From: an uncultured Verrucomicrobiota bacterium
GTDB lineage: Bacteria > Verrucomicrobiota > Verrucomicrobiia > Opitutales > Seribacteraceae
Assembly (NCBI GenBank): GCA_902618175.1
Contig: CACMZN010000016.1
Coordinates: 1-43,960 of the forward strand
DNA length: 43,960 nt
Direction of reading: 5' to 3'
A program made the translations under genes and the position numbers. The number at the start of each line of letters is the position of its first letter. The first letter of the stretch is position 1. The notes beneath the pieces were generated by a model. That model made no database searches and had not been told where the DNA came from. It saw nothing but the letters and a program-made list of their open reading frames with translations. Shown piece after piece: positions 8,089 through 15,803 of this stretch.

Positions 8089-8336
8089 TTTATGAGAAAC
8101 ACAACTTTTTGTGCATTCGTCAAGGATCCTGATTTTTTCTTCAGGGGTAAAATTTGCGCCTTCTTTTTTTTCCTTTTTTCCAAGACGAAAAGTTACAAAA
8201 CTTCATCAGTCTTTGCTCATGCTCTTTTTCTCAGGAACACTTGAACTTGACTTGAATTCAGATAATGCCTGCAACAAATCAAAAAGTATCCGTCAGGGGC
8301 ACCGAGAATGACCTTGGTCCGTAAATGTACTATTAT
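8089..8336. other. Divergent intergenic region
   Basis: This is the left part of a 362-base gap between the minus-strand cyclophilin gene and the plus-strand binding-protein gene. It is rich in T and C runs near 8160-8240. I see no gene. Promoters for both directions should lie here; the plus-strand side has the two Fur-like boxes listed separately. Confidence 0.5.
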
Positions 8337-8351
8337 TGAGAATGAGTCTCA
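8337..8351 (+). promoter_or_regulatory. Fur-like box 1
   Basis: TGAGAATGAGTCTCA is a 7-1-7 inverted repeat with one mismatch to perfect symmetry. It closely matches the Fur-type half-site pattern TGAGAAT-N-ATTCTCA. It lies 100 bases before the binding-protein ATG. Confidence 0.55.
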
Positions 8352-8388
8352 GGAAAGCTTGACCCGTGGAAAATGAGATATAGTTTAT

Positions 8389-8403
8389 TGAGATTGATTC
8401 TCA
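8389..8403 (+). promoter_or_regulatory. Fur-like box 2
   Basis: TGAGATTGATTCTCA, a second 7-1-7 inverted repeat with one mismatch, lies 38 bases after box 1. It sits between an upstream in-frame ATG (8373) and the preferred ATG (8451). That supports the later start, since the box would otherwise be inside the coding region. Confidence 0.55.
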
Positions 8404-8450
8404 AAAAGTTTTCATCTCTGTATTTTCATTACCATCTCATCACGAAAAAA

Positions 8451-9401
8451 ATGAAAGTCTTCTTTAATTTTCATTCCATTCCATTCTCAATCCAAATAAT
8501 TCCCCTTCTTCTCCTGATTCTCTCCTGTTCTACTGAAGTCGAGGAAAATCAAGCAAACTCAGAAGGGGGTCTGAGCATCAAAAAGTTGGTGGTTGCACTC
8601 AAGGCAAACAAAAACCCCCAGATGATGCTTGAGCAAAAGAATCATTTGGAAGAGTATCTCTCAAATAAACTCAATCGTACCGTTGAGGTAATTATTCCAT
8701 CTGACTCCTCGATCGTCGTGGAATCTTTTCGCAATGGAACTCTGGACGTCGGATATCTCAGTTCCACTGACGCAGCCAGAAATCTGGAACAGAAAACTGC
8801 TTCCGTTTTTCTCGTACACCTGAAGAATGGAAAAACTTTTTACGAAAGCGTGTGGTTGAGCCTGAAGGAAAAATCCTTTGAATCCATTGCCGATCTGAAG
8901 CAGAAACCCATTGCATTCGCCAGTCGATCGAGCACTTCAGGCTATCTCATTCCGGTCTGGGACCTGGTTGAGAAGGGCCTGGTCAAGGGGGATGGTTCTT
9001 TAAAAGACTTTTTTTCCGAGGTAATTTATGGTTCCGGGTACGTATCAGCGGTTGAAAAAGTCTTGAGTGGAGAAGTAGAGGCAGCAGCCGTAAGCGACTA
9101 CGTATACAAGGGTGATTATTCATACTTGAAGCCATCTCAGAAATCCAAATTAAAAATAGTTCAGTCACAAGGCCCTGTTCCTGCTCACACTCTTTGCATC
9201 CGCTCAAGCATTTCTGATGAAGACAAGAAAATACTGCTGAATGCTTTTCTTGGAATGAACGAAGACAATCCTGAACTGAGAGACGAGCTTTTCAACGGCA
9301 AACTTATAACCGTGGATCAGGATGAACATCTTGAAATTCTGAAGAAAGCTTTTTATGCGGAACAGAATCTGAAGTCCACTTCGGGCAATCCGCCTTCTTG
9401 A
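8451..9401 (+). CDS. PhnD-like ABC transporter substrate-binding lipoprotein, probably Fur-regulated
   Basis: This 316-aa protein begins MKVFFNF and has a signal peptide ending in lipobox LILSC. It is followed by a periplasmic-binding fold of the phosphate/phosphonate-binding (PhnD, PF12974-like) type: KLVVALKANKNPQMMLEQKN, then LDVGYLSSTDAARN, then IAFASRSSTSGYLIP, then AAAVSDY. The SRSSTSGYLIP block is typical for ligand-anion binding. No permease or ATPase is adjacent, so it is an orphan or works with a distant transporter. Two Fur-like boxes upstream suggest iron control; the ligand could be an iron complex or an oxyanion released under iron stress. The start at 8451 is preferred to ATG 8373 because it places the signal peptide at the N-terminus. 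Confidence 0.85.
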   Translation: MKVFFNFHSIPFSIQIIPLLLLILSCSTEVEENQANSEGGLSIKKLVVALKANKNPQMMLEQKNHLEEYLSNKLNRTVEVIIPSDSSIVVESFRNGTLDVGYLSSTDAARNLEQKTASVFLVHLKNGKTFYESVWLSLKEKSFESIADLKQKPIAFASRSSTSGYLIPVWDLVEKGLVKGDGSLKDFFSEVIYGSGYVSAVEKVLSGEVEAAAVSDYVYKGDYSYLKPSQKSKLKIVQSQGPVPAHTLCIRSSISDEDKKILLNAFLGMNEDNPELRDELFNGKLITVDQDEHLEILKKAFYAEQNLKSTSGNPPS

Positions 9402-9546
9402 ACCATAACATTCGGCTGTCATTGCACTGGCAGTCTAAAATCGTATTTCAACCTAAGGGCTTTCCGTCTTTTCGCCGAGCTTAATGAGTTTTCTTCATGG
9501 ATGCTTTGAGTTGGCATCCGTCTAAGCCTTTCTACATAGATAAGTA

Positions 9547-9762
9547 ATGAATTTCCTTAAATACTTCAGTGCCTTTACGATTCTCACTGCAATTTGTCTG
9601 CATTCGCTCAATATCCATCCTTACAATGTCATTGTTCACTTGATCGGAGCCACCACTTGGAGTGTGGTTGGCTTTGCATGGAAGGAAAACAGCATCATAC
9701 TCAATTTTCTTCCACAGGTCTTCATTTTGGGCGGAGGTCTCGTCTACCAGAACTTGTTGTAA
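9547..9762 (+). CDS. Small conserved-looking membrane protein, 71 aa
   Basis: This 71-aa protein has about three hydrophobic segments (AFTILTAICLHSLN, VIVHLIGATTWSVVGFAW, SIILNFLPQVFILGGGLVY). The pattern 'MNF.KY..A.TI.TA, S.NI.PYN, W..VG..W...S...N' recalls a family of small uncharacterised inner-membrane proteins of marine bacteria. I recall no function for it. The ATG at 9547 fits. A longer minus-strand frame overlaps it fully but lacks a family resemblance and is taken as a shadow. Confidence 0.7.
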   Translation: MNFLKYFSAFTILTAICLHSLNIHPYNVIVHLIGATTWSVVGFAWKENSIILNFLPQVFILGGGLVYQNLL

Positions 9763-10205
9763 GGTGATTTTGTTTTGGTCTAAAATCTTCTTCAGGCAAG
9801 CAAATGAAGGGTCATCCATTTTTTCTCCCCTGCAGACGGGGCCTATTCATTGCCTACCCGCCATATACCTAGATAATTGACGTCATCGAACCAGTGGATG
9901 GTTCTCTCTCAGTCCAACAGACCTGGAAAAATTCGCTGGAATCAAAGACCAAGCTGATGGATTTCCACACCTCTTTTAGGACCGAATTGGTCAAAGGGAT
10001 GAAAAACGAACTTGTTGTCCACCAGAGGTACTCGAATGACTACGGACCGGAATAAAACCTGATGCTTTTTTTTCTTCTGCGAAACTGGATAGACCAAAGC
10101 GAACAAATCAATGAATTTCGAAAGAAAATTGAATGAATCAAGGCAGACTGCGCCGTTTTGAAATATGGAGGGGTGAGAACTTGCTAAGAATTCCTGCAAA
10201 CGGAA
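9763..10205. other. 443-base gap with a possible gene remnant
   Basis: No complete gene is supported. On the plus strand a frame open from 9873 to a stop at 10053-10055 encodes a protein-like stretch (QQTWKNSLESKTKLMDFHTS, then TELVKGMKNELVVHQRYSN) with no good start. It may be the 3' remnant of a decayed gene. A minus-strand frame at 9942-10199 is its mirror image and looks less natural. Confidence 0.35.
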
Positions 10206-10682
10206 TCAATTTAAAGAAACCACCCCATCCCTCACCTTGATGCGTAGATTTTCAGAACCGTTGTGATCATAAATCAGGATGATTCCCTTACCTTCAACGA
10301 CTTGAGTGACCAAGCATTTCTCACCGGTCGGTTTCCATACAACTGCATTCATTATCCGATCCGATTCATAGAGTAATTCCTCCCTTTTGTTTCCGTTTTG
10401 ATACCAGGAAGTCGTTCTGCCATGATGTTTGCCTTCTTGGTATGCAAATAGGGATTTGATTTCCCCGTTCGGAAAATGACTCTTGCTCCATCCACTGAAG
10501 AGAGTTTTTGAGTCTGGATGATAGCTCAAGGAATCAGGTTGAATTCCTTTGGTTTGTATTTCTTCCAGTTTGACTGCGCCTGCAATGATTTCATCCAAAG
10601 AAATTTCCTTATCCGAATCCTTGCCACCACATCCAAAAAGAATGAAAAGAATCAAACCCGGCAGGAAAGACTCCGTCTTCAA
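10206..10682 (-). CDS. MORN-repeat lipoprotein (copy B)
   Basis: This 158-aa paralogue of copy A begins with TTG at 10682, giving MKTESFLPGLILFILFGC with lipobox LFGC, so unlike copy A it should be lipid-anchored. Matching blocks are LFSGWSKSHFPNG, FAYQEGKHHGRTTSWYQNG and AVVWKPTGEKCLVTQVVEG. Copy B has about two fewer MORN units than copy A. The frame is open further upstream to 10820, but that would overlap the LRR gene by 70 bases and lack a signal peptide at the start. It follows LRR copy B on the same strand. Function unknown. Confidence 0.8.
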   Translation of the reverse strand: MKTESFLPGLILFILFGCGGKDSDKEISLDEIIAGAVKLEEIQTKGIQPDSLSYHPDSKTLFSGWSKSHFPNGEIKSLFAYQEGKHHGRTTSWYQNGNKREELLYESDRIMNAVVWKPTGEKCLVTQVVEGKGIILIYDHNGSENLRIKVRDGVVSLN

Positions 10683-10749
10683 AGGGAAGAAGTTCCCTGT
10701 GTTCGCTGTCTTGAACTTCAGAGTCAGGAATGAGAGTAAAACGCATTCT

Positions 10750-11568
10750 TTAAGGAAGTTCCTCACCGAGGGTGGAAATAAATGCATCGTACTCCCCTTT
10801 TCCATAGTACATGCCCGCAATTAATTGAACCACTTCCAAAGTCAATGCCTCAACTTCTTGAGAAGATAAAGCGAATGCGCTTCCATCCATCGAAATCAAT
10901 TCATTTGTTTCGCTGCCGAACCTCAAGTCGGTATGAAAAAAATATCGCAGAACAAACGAGCATGAATAGGACGTCTCTGGGTATTGTAAGAGAAAATCTG
11001 ATGGAGTGTTGGACGAGAGACGCAGAGTACGTACACCATTTCCCAAAGAAGCGCCCTCATTGCTGCGAAGCGCGGGTAAATCAAGATCGATCGGAAAATC
11101 AACGGTTGCTTCAGGCAGAACCGAACGAAGTTGTTCAACTTGAGAAAGCAGCAAAGGATTTCCCATCAGAAAAACCTCCTTCAGTTCAGTCAGGTACATC
11201 AAGGGTGAAAGATCGCTCAATCCCATGTTCTCCAAATACAAAGTCTTCATCTCCTGCTCTTTTGTCTCTTTGATTAATTGCAAAACCTCGACACCCCCAT
11301 AAGACTCTGAATTCTCCAACCAATTCAAATAACCAGCTTCCCAGCTTGATTCATGCGAGTTTTCTATTTTAGCCCCCCAAGCTTCCCATGATTTTTCCTT
11401 AACCACGTAGGCAAGCATTTCTTGGTCTTTGGGCAAAAGATAAACCCAACTTTGATCCTCATTTGAGTATACCCAAGGATAATGCTCGAACCACATCCAA
11501 CCACGATTTCCCATAACCATTGCATGGAAGCAAAAAAAGAAAAAAAGCACGCAGTAAGTCTTATGCAT
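10750..11568 (-). CDS. Secreted Trp-rich LRR-like protein (copy B) with a divergent C-terminus
   Basis: This 272-aa protein has a signal peptide (MHKTYCVLFFFFCFHAMVMG). Its Trp-rich domain GWMWFEHYPWVYSNEDQSWV closely matches copy A, and the linker SYGGVEVLQLIKETKE matches PYGGVEVLAIIREARD of copy A. Only about two LRR-like units follow (TLYLENMGLSDLSPLMYLTE, KEVFLMGNPLLLSQ). The last 130 residues are not LRR; they contain beta-like text and a terminal helix (SQEVEALTLEVVQLIAGMYY) and match nothing I recognise. The ATG at 11568 is chosen over 11592 for the signal peptide. It precedes MORN copy B, repeating the copy A gene order. Confidence 0.85.
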   Translation of the reverse strand: MHKTYCVLFFFFCFHAMVMGNRGWMWFEHYPWVYSNEDQSWVYLLPKDQEMLAYVVKEKSWEAWGAKIENSHESSWEAGYLNWLENSESYGGVEVLQLIKETKEQEMKTLYLENMGLSDLSPLMYLTELKEVFLMGNPLLLSQVEQLRSVLPEATVDFPIDLDLPALRSNEGASLGNGVRTLRLSSNTPSDFLLQYPETSYSCSFVLRYFFHTDLRFGSETNELISMDGSAFALSSQEVEALTLEVVQLIAGMYYGKGEYDAFISTLGEELP

Positions 11569-11772
11569 ACAAAATCCAATCAACCTAAGCAAAATGGGAA
11601 AAATATTCTTTTCACCGGTCTTTCAGTCACTGACAACTTTTCTCCTTCATAGTTTCCGATTACAAGTCGTTGTTCGATTTGCAATTCTTATCTTATCCAA
11701 GTTGGATTTTAATTTCATTTTTTCAGTCATCTCCAACCGCTTGGAATCAGACTATAATCCATAATCAGAATT

Positions 11773-11988
11773 TCAATCACCCAGAAAAGCACCCAATATA
11801 CCCAATCGACCAAGAGACCATCCCAACCACATGACCACTAACAAATAGGCCGTAGTCCAACCTTTCGCCAGTGGAAAGACCCTGTGCAAACCAGGAAATT
11901 TGTCGGCATACCAATCGCAACCAATCCAGCTTAAAAAGAAACAACCCAGTGCATCCAAGGCGATCAAATAGAAAAAGAGAGCTTCCAT
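11773..11988 (-). CDS. Small membrane protein, 71 aa
   Basis: The protein from ATG 11988 begins MEALFFYLIALDALGCFFLS and has a second hydrophobic segment TTAYLLVVMWLGWSLGRL. Between them lies WIGCDWYADKFPGLHRVFPL. Two membrane helices with a Trp-rich loop give a natural composition. I recall broadly similar small inner-membrane proteins without assigned function. It stands alone between gaps of about 200 and 140 bases; no operon partner is evident. Confidence 0.65.
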   Translation of the reverse strand: MEALFFYLIALDALGCFFLSWIGCDWYADKFPGLHRVFPLAKGWTTAYLLVVMWLGWSLGRLGILGAFLGD

Positions 11989-12131
11989 ATACAAAAACAA
12001 TCAAAAAGAAAAGAAATTCCAATATGGAGATTCGTGATTTGTAATCAACCCTGATCAAGTCCCAAATCTTAATTCAGGGACTTACCGCTGATGCAATGGT
12101 CAATTCTCCTAATCCCCGTTGAGAGCTGGAC

Positions 12132-12884
12132 TCAAGCAGACGCCATGCGGATTGCCTCGCTTATCATTTTTTCATGAGCCTGAGCACGGATGTCCAAGTC
12201 CATTTCGGAGGGCGTTTCAATGGTGAAGGTGGGACAATGGTGAGTGAGATAAAGATGAAGAGCCTCCGGCATGCCGTCGGCTGGCGGTTTGTGAGGGCGG
12301 GGACGAATAATGCCGTTTCGGCACTTTCTGCCCTCGATTGATTTTCGCTGATCGCGCGGGATCAGCAATTCAGCTGAGAGTAAAATGCGTTCCGCCCATT
12401 CGCCTGGTCTTCCTCCAGTACTTGGTTCGTAGAGATAAATGCCCTGCCCGTCGTAGTCTTCATGCAAATTCAGAACAAGTTTCAGGGATAACTTGTTGGT
12501 TTGGTCAATGATGGGTCCAATCAGAGGATGGTTGAATTGATCCCAGACGCGATTAAGATCAATGCCTTGAGAGTCGAAACGCGAATTGTTCTTCAATCCC
12601 CATGGATTAAGACAAGGAAAAATAAGAAGCGGGAGAGAATTCAGTTGAAGTTGGCTGCTCTCCGCCCACCGCAGCAATCCTTCGGTAGCACCGGACTCAT
12701 CCCCATGCACACCTGCTGAAAGATAAATCATCTTTACATCGGATTCAATCAAAGGACTGAAGACTACGTATACGAACGGATCAGAAATCTCGCTCACTCG
12801 ATGCATTCGAAGTCCGTTTGAACGGCAAACCTGTCTCCATCTGGCAATCAGTTTTCGATAATCGTGGGAAAGATTTCTTTTCAA
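12132..12884 (-). CDS. M14-family zinc carboxypeptidase/deacylase-like protein
   Basis: This 250-aa protein has the zinc-binding motif of M14 / succinylglutamate desuccinylase-type enzymes: His60 and Glu63 in SAGVHGDESG, and the second His141 with Glu142 in LNLHEDYDG. The substrate-binding pair NR lies in GIDLNRVWDQ (111-112), and a catalytic Glu223 in FTIETPSE. Family members remove C-terminal residues, trim murein peptides or deacylate amino acids. There is no signal peptide, so a cytoplasmic role is likely; an MpaA-like murein-peptide amidase is one possibility. The start is TTG at 12884, as no in-frame ATG is nearby. It lies 224 bases downstream of a MORN lipoprotein gene. Confidence 0.88.
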   Translation of the reverse strand: MKRNLSHDYRKLIARWRQVCRSNGLRMHRVSEISDPFVYVVFSPLIESDVKMIYLSAGVHGDESGATEGLLRWAESSQLQLNSLPLLIFPCLNPWGLKNNSRFDSQGIDLNRVWDQFNHPLIGPIIDQTNKLSLKLVLNLHEDYDGQGIYLYEPSTGGRPGEWAERILLSAELLIPRDQRKSIEGRKCRNGIIRPRPHKPPADGMPEALHLYLTHHCPTFTIETPSEMDLDIRAQAHEKMISEAIRMASA

Positions 12885-13108
12885 AATTTTGGAATCCTAG
12901 GAATTGGAAATGGGATCGTGAATACCAGTGAAAAATTCACTATCTTGGATTTGATCGGTTTTCTTTGTCCGAGACTGATGGAAAGAAAACGAAACCACAG
13001 ATTTGAAGTAGCAGGAGAAAACAGTTCCATCCGAACCGAGGTCAAAAGTCGACGGGAATGTGAAAAGTTTCATTTGAATCAGTTGAATTGCAACCCACTC
13101 AACCGGAG

Positions 13109-13747
13109 TCATTCAAATACTTCTTCCAAGAGTTCTCCTTCAAGATAGACGATTCTATCCCAAACAGTTCCATCTTCGTTGAAATACAACCAAGGACCAT
13201 CTTCCTTTCCGTTTCGAAAAGAACCGGTCTCGGATCGTTTTCCATCTTCATACCACTTGGTAAAGGTACCGGTTTCCAACCCATTTCGATAACTCGATTG
13301 TTGAGCCTTTCTTCCGTTTTCGTACCACCATTCGTAAGATCCGTGAAGTTTTCCTTCCCGAAAGCATGATTTCTTCCTAAGCTTGCCATTTTCATACCAT
13401 TGCAGGGAGGGTCCATGGCGTTTGCCGTTGAGAATTGAAAATCTGGTTTTTGAGCCACCATCCGGATATTTTTCCTCTGCTCCTCCAGTGTAGGGGGCGC
13501 TGTTTCCTTCGAGGAAGAAAAGGTCCTCGTTTCCTTTCTCTGCGAGGTCCCGAAGATCAACATATGCGATTGCATTCATATCCACCCTCACCTCCTCAAT
13601 CGGAAGCTCAACCTCTTGATCATTCTTCAATTCCAGGGAGAGTGGCTGAAAGGGAGAAGGTTCTGACGTTGAATCGGATTCTCTCAGCGATTCTCTTTCG
13701 CATGAAAACAAAAAAAGGAATGAGAAAAAACAAACCAATCTGAACAT
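13109..13747 (-). CDS. MORN-repeat lipoprotein (fourth member)
   Basis: This 212-aa protein starts at ATG 13747 with signal MFRLVCFFSFLFLFSC, lipobox LFSC. After a 75-residue acidic linker come five regular MORN_2 units: YTGGAEEKYPDGG, GKRHGPSLQWYENGK, GKLHGSYEWWYENGRK, GLETGTFTKWYEDGK and GKEDGPWLYFNEDG. The repeats are more regular than in copies A and B. It lies 101 bases after the exporter ATPase gene on the same strand and might be cotranscribed with the exporter. A role at the outer membrane is inferred; the ligand is unknown. Confidence 0.88.
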   Translation of the reverse strand: MFRLVCFFSFLFLFSCERESLRESDSTSEPSPFQPLSLELKNDQEVELPIEEVRVDMNAIAYVDLRDLAEKGNEDLFFLEGNSAPYTGGAEEKYPDGGSKTRFSILNGKRHGPSLQWYENGKLRKKSCFREGKLHGSYEWWYENGRKAQQSSYRNGLETGTFTKWYEDGKRSETGSFRNGKEDGPWLYFNEDGTVWDRIVYLEGELLEEVFE

Positions 13748-13848
13748 AAATCTTATCCAAATAAACACTACGCTTGAGTCAAGCGATCTGAGTTTCAAAA
13801 AAATTCTGGGAATCAAATCCAAAACAACTTGGTTACAAAACTTTTGGG

Positions 13849-14544
13849 CTAAGACAATTCACCATCGCGCATCCTGAGACAGCGATGACAATTCTGAGCA
13901 ATTTCCAAATTGTGAGTAACCAAGAGAACCGCGATGTTTTCCGCCAAGGCAAACTCCTTGAGTAATTCGAACACTTTCTGGGAGTTTTGCGTGTCTAGGT
14001 TTCCAGTTGGTTCGTCAGCCAACAACAAAGCGGGAGAATTCACCAAGGCACGTGCGATCGCAACCCGTTGTTGCTCACCTCCTGACAATTTGTTGACAAA
14101 TCGGTCGACTTTGTCTTCCAAGCCTAACCTTGCAAGGATAACATCTGCTTTTGCCAGGGCTTCCTTACGCTCCGTACCAGATTTTCTCAATGGTAAGGCG
14201 ACGTTTTCACGCGCAGTTAATTCCTTGATCAGAAAATGAAACTGAAACACAAATCCAATTTTTTGATTTCGTAGTCTGGTTCTTGTTGCTTCATTTGAAT
14301 GAGCGACTGGATTCCCATTAAAAAACACCTCTCCTGATTCAGGTTGGTCCAAAAGTCCAAGAAGATAGAGCAAAGTACTTTTTCCGCACCCTGAGGGACC
14401 GACGACTGCAGTGACCTCACCCGAGTGAGCCTCAAAGGAAATCCTTTTGAGAGCCCTTACCTGAGTAGAGCCAGTGTGAAAGGTGTGGTTCAGATTCTCC
14501 ACTCTGAGAATAGGATCGATCTTATTTGGAGAAGTCGTCATCAA
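13849..14544 (-). CDS. ABC transporter ATPase, LolD/MacB type
   Basis: This 231-aa nucleotide-binding subunit has Walker [10 protein letters not shown] (49-57), Q-loop [11 protein letters not shown] signature [15 protein letters not shown], Walker [13 protein letters not shown] and switch histidine [10 protein letters not shown]. The FQFHFL(I/L)xELTA..NV context is typical for LolD/MacB/FtsE-like ATPases, which drive mechanotransmission rather than direct transport. It is translationally coupled to the upstream permease gene by an ATGA overlap. It powers the exporter encoded by the three preceding genes. Confidence 0.95.
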   Translation of the reverse strand: MMTTSPNKIDPILRVENLNHTFHTGSTQVRALKRISFEAHSGEVTAVVGPSGCGKSTLLYLLGLLDQPESGEVFFNGNPVAHSNEATRTRLRNQKIGFVFQFHFLIKELTARENVALPLRKSGTERKEALAKADVILARLGLEDKVDRFVNKLSGGEQQRVAIARALVNSPALLLADEPTGNLDTQNSQKVFELLKEFALAENIAVLLVTHNLEIAQNCHRCLRMRDGELS

Positions 14545-15803
14545 AGTGTTTCCCTTATGATCTTGGCAGGTTGGATCTTTGCCGCCCTTTTAGCAGGAAT
14601 CCAACAGGCCAGACAGACGAAAAAGGCCGCGATTAGAATGGCCCAAAAATAATGATTCGGATCCCAAGTAACCACAAAACTATCCGTTGTAAAAATACCT
14701 CGAATGCGAAGGGGAATCTTGGAAATTGCATAAGTTCCGAGAAAGCCCAATAAGCAACCCAAAACGCTTCCGACAAGCAGTACCAAGGCACCCTGCCATA
14801 GAAAAATGGAGGAAATTTCTCGCTCACTCAATCCAATCGATCGCAGGATGGCGATGTCTCGCGTTTTTTCGATGACCATAATGGCAAAGACATTAAAGAT
14901 GCCGAGTCCAGCCAACAGCAAGATGCTTGAAACCGTAATTGCAGAGGAGATGCTCAATGCCCTGAAGACGTCGAGCCACACTTTTTCTCTCTCTTGCCAG
15001 CTGACCACTCTATGGCCCAGAGTTTCCTGCATTTGCGCGGCCACCTCCCTGGCTCTGTCTGGATCGGTCATGGACAATTGAAAAACACTTCCACCCGAAG
15101 GCATGCCAAGGAAAGACCGAGCGGTTGAAAGATCCAAGTAAATCCGATTCTTGTCGATTTGACTGACTCCCGTTTCAAAGATACCGGAAACCTGTAATTT
15201 CATTTCTTCTTTGCCTCCTATCAAATTAACTCGGTCTCCGGGTTCCAACCGGAGACGCTGAGCAATGCGAACTCCCACGAAAACTCCTGATTTATTGTCT
15301 TTGAAATCATTGATTCCACCTAGAATGATTTGTCTTTCCAAATCGGACACCATGAGATGATTCTCAAGTTTGATACCATGCAAATGAACGGGATGTTTGC
15401 GCGAACCGGAATCCAAAGAAGCCGCTCCTTCCAAAACTTCGGATATTCCTGCTATTGAGGGAAAAAGAGCAAGGGCTTCTCTTAACTTTGATGGATATTC
15501 GATCCCTTCGACGTATCTTGCATCTTCTCTGGAACGGAAAACAAAACGAAGTTTTCCATCTTCCGAAACCTTGCTCACCGTACCATCCAAATCCTGAAAA
15601 CGATCGGATATTCTTATGGCTCCATTTGTTCCAAGAATTGTACGAATGAAAAAAGCCTCAAATCCGGAGGTTTGAGCCTGGGTTATAATGAAAAAAGATA
15701 TGCCTAAAACAATGCCGGTCAAACCCATGACCATGGCGCGGCGACGAGATAAAATATACCGATAGGCAAGTTCTAAAGGCAGAGAATCCACAAGATTCTT
15801 CAA
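14541..15803 (-). CDS. ABC transporter permease, MacB/LolC-E (FtsX) family
   Basis: This 420-aa protein has one N-terminal membrane helix (about 22-43, MVMGLTGIVLGISFFIITQA), a long periplasmic MacB_PCD domain and three C-terminal helices in an FtsX domain. The EKTRDIAILRSIGLSEREISSIFLWQG motif is diagnostic of that domain. It is coupled by ATGA overlap to both the upstream adaptor and the downstream ATPase genes. With an adaptor and TolC present, the assembly resembles MacAB-TolC (export of peptides, lipids or antibiotics) more than the lipoprotein-sorting LolCDE. The substrate is unknown. Confidence 0.93.
   Translation of the reverse strand: MKNLVDSLPLELAYRYILSRRRAMVMGLTGIVLGISFFIITQAQTSGFEAFFIRTILGTNGAIRISDRFQDLDGTVSKVSEDGKLRFVFRSREDARYVEGIEYPSKLREALALFPSIAGISEVLEGAASLDSGSRKHPVHLHGIKLENHLMVSDLERQIILGGINDFKDNKSGVFVGVRIAQRLRLEPGDRVNLIGGKEEMKLQVSGIFETGVSQIDKNRIYLDLSTARSFLGMPSGGSVFQLSMTDPDRAREVAAQMQETLGHRVVSWQEREKVWLDVFRALSISSAITVSSILLLAGLGIFNVFAIMVIEKTRDIAILRSIGLSEREISSIFLWQGALVLLVGSVLGCLLGFLGTYAISKIPLRIRGIFTTDSFVVTWDPNHYFWAILIAAFFVCLACWIPAKRAAKIQPAKIIRETL

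Noticed and set aside
9532-9819. 95-aa minus-strand frame overlapping the small membrane protein
   Set aside because: Its C-terminal half is antisense to a better-supported membrane protein frame, and it has no signal or motif.
12897-13112. 71-aa minus-strand frame coupled by ATGA to the MORN lipoprotein stop
   Set aside because: Composition is poor and no motif or membrane segment is seen; the ATGA is likely chance. Kept as a low-probability possibility.
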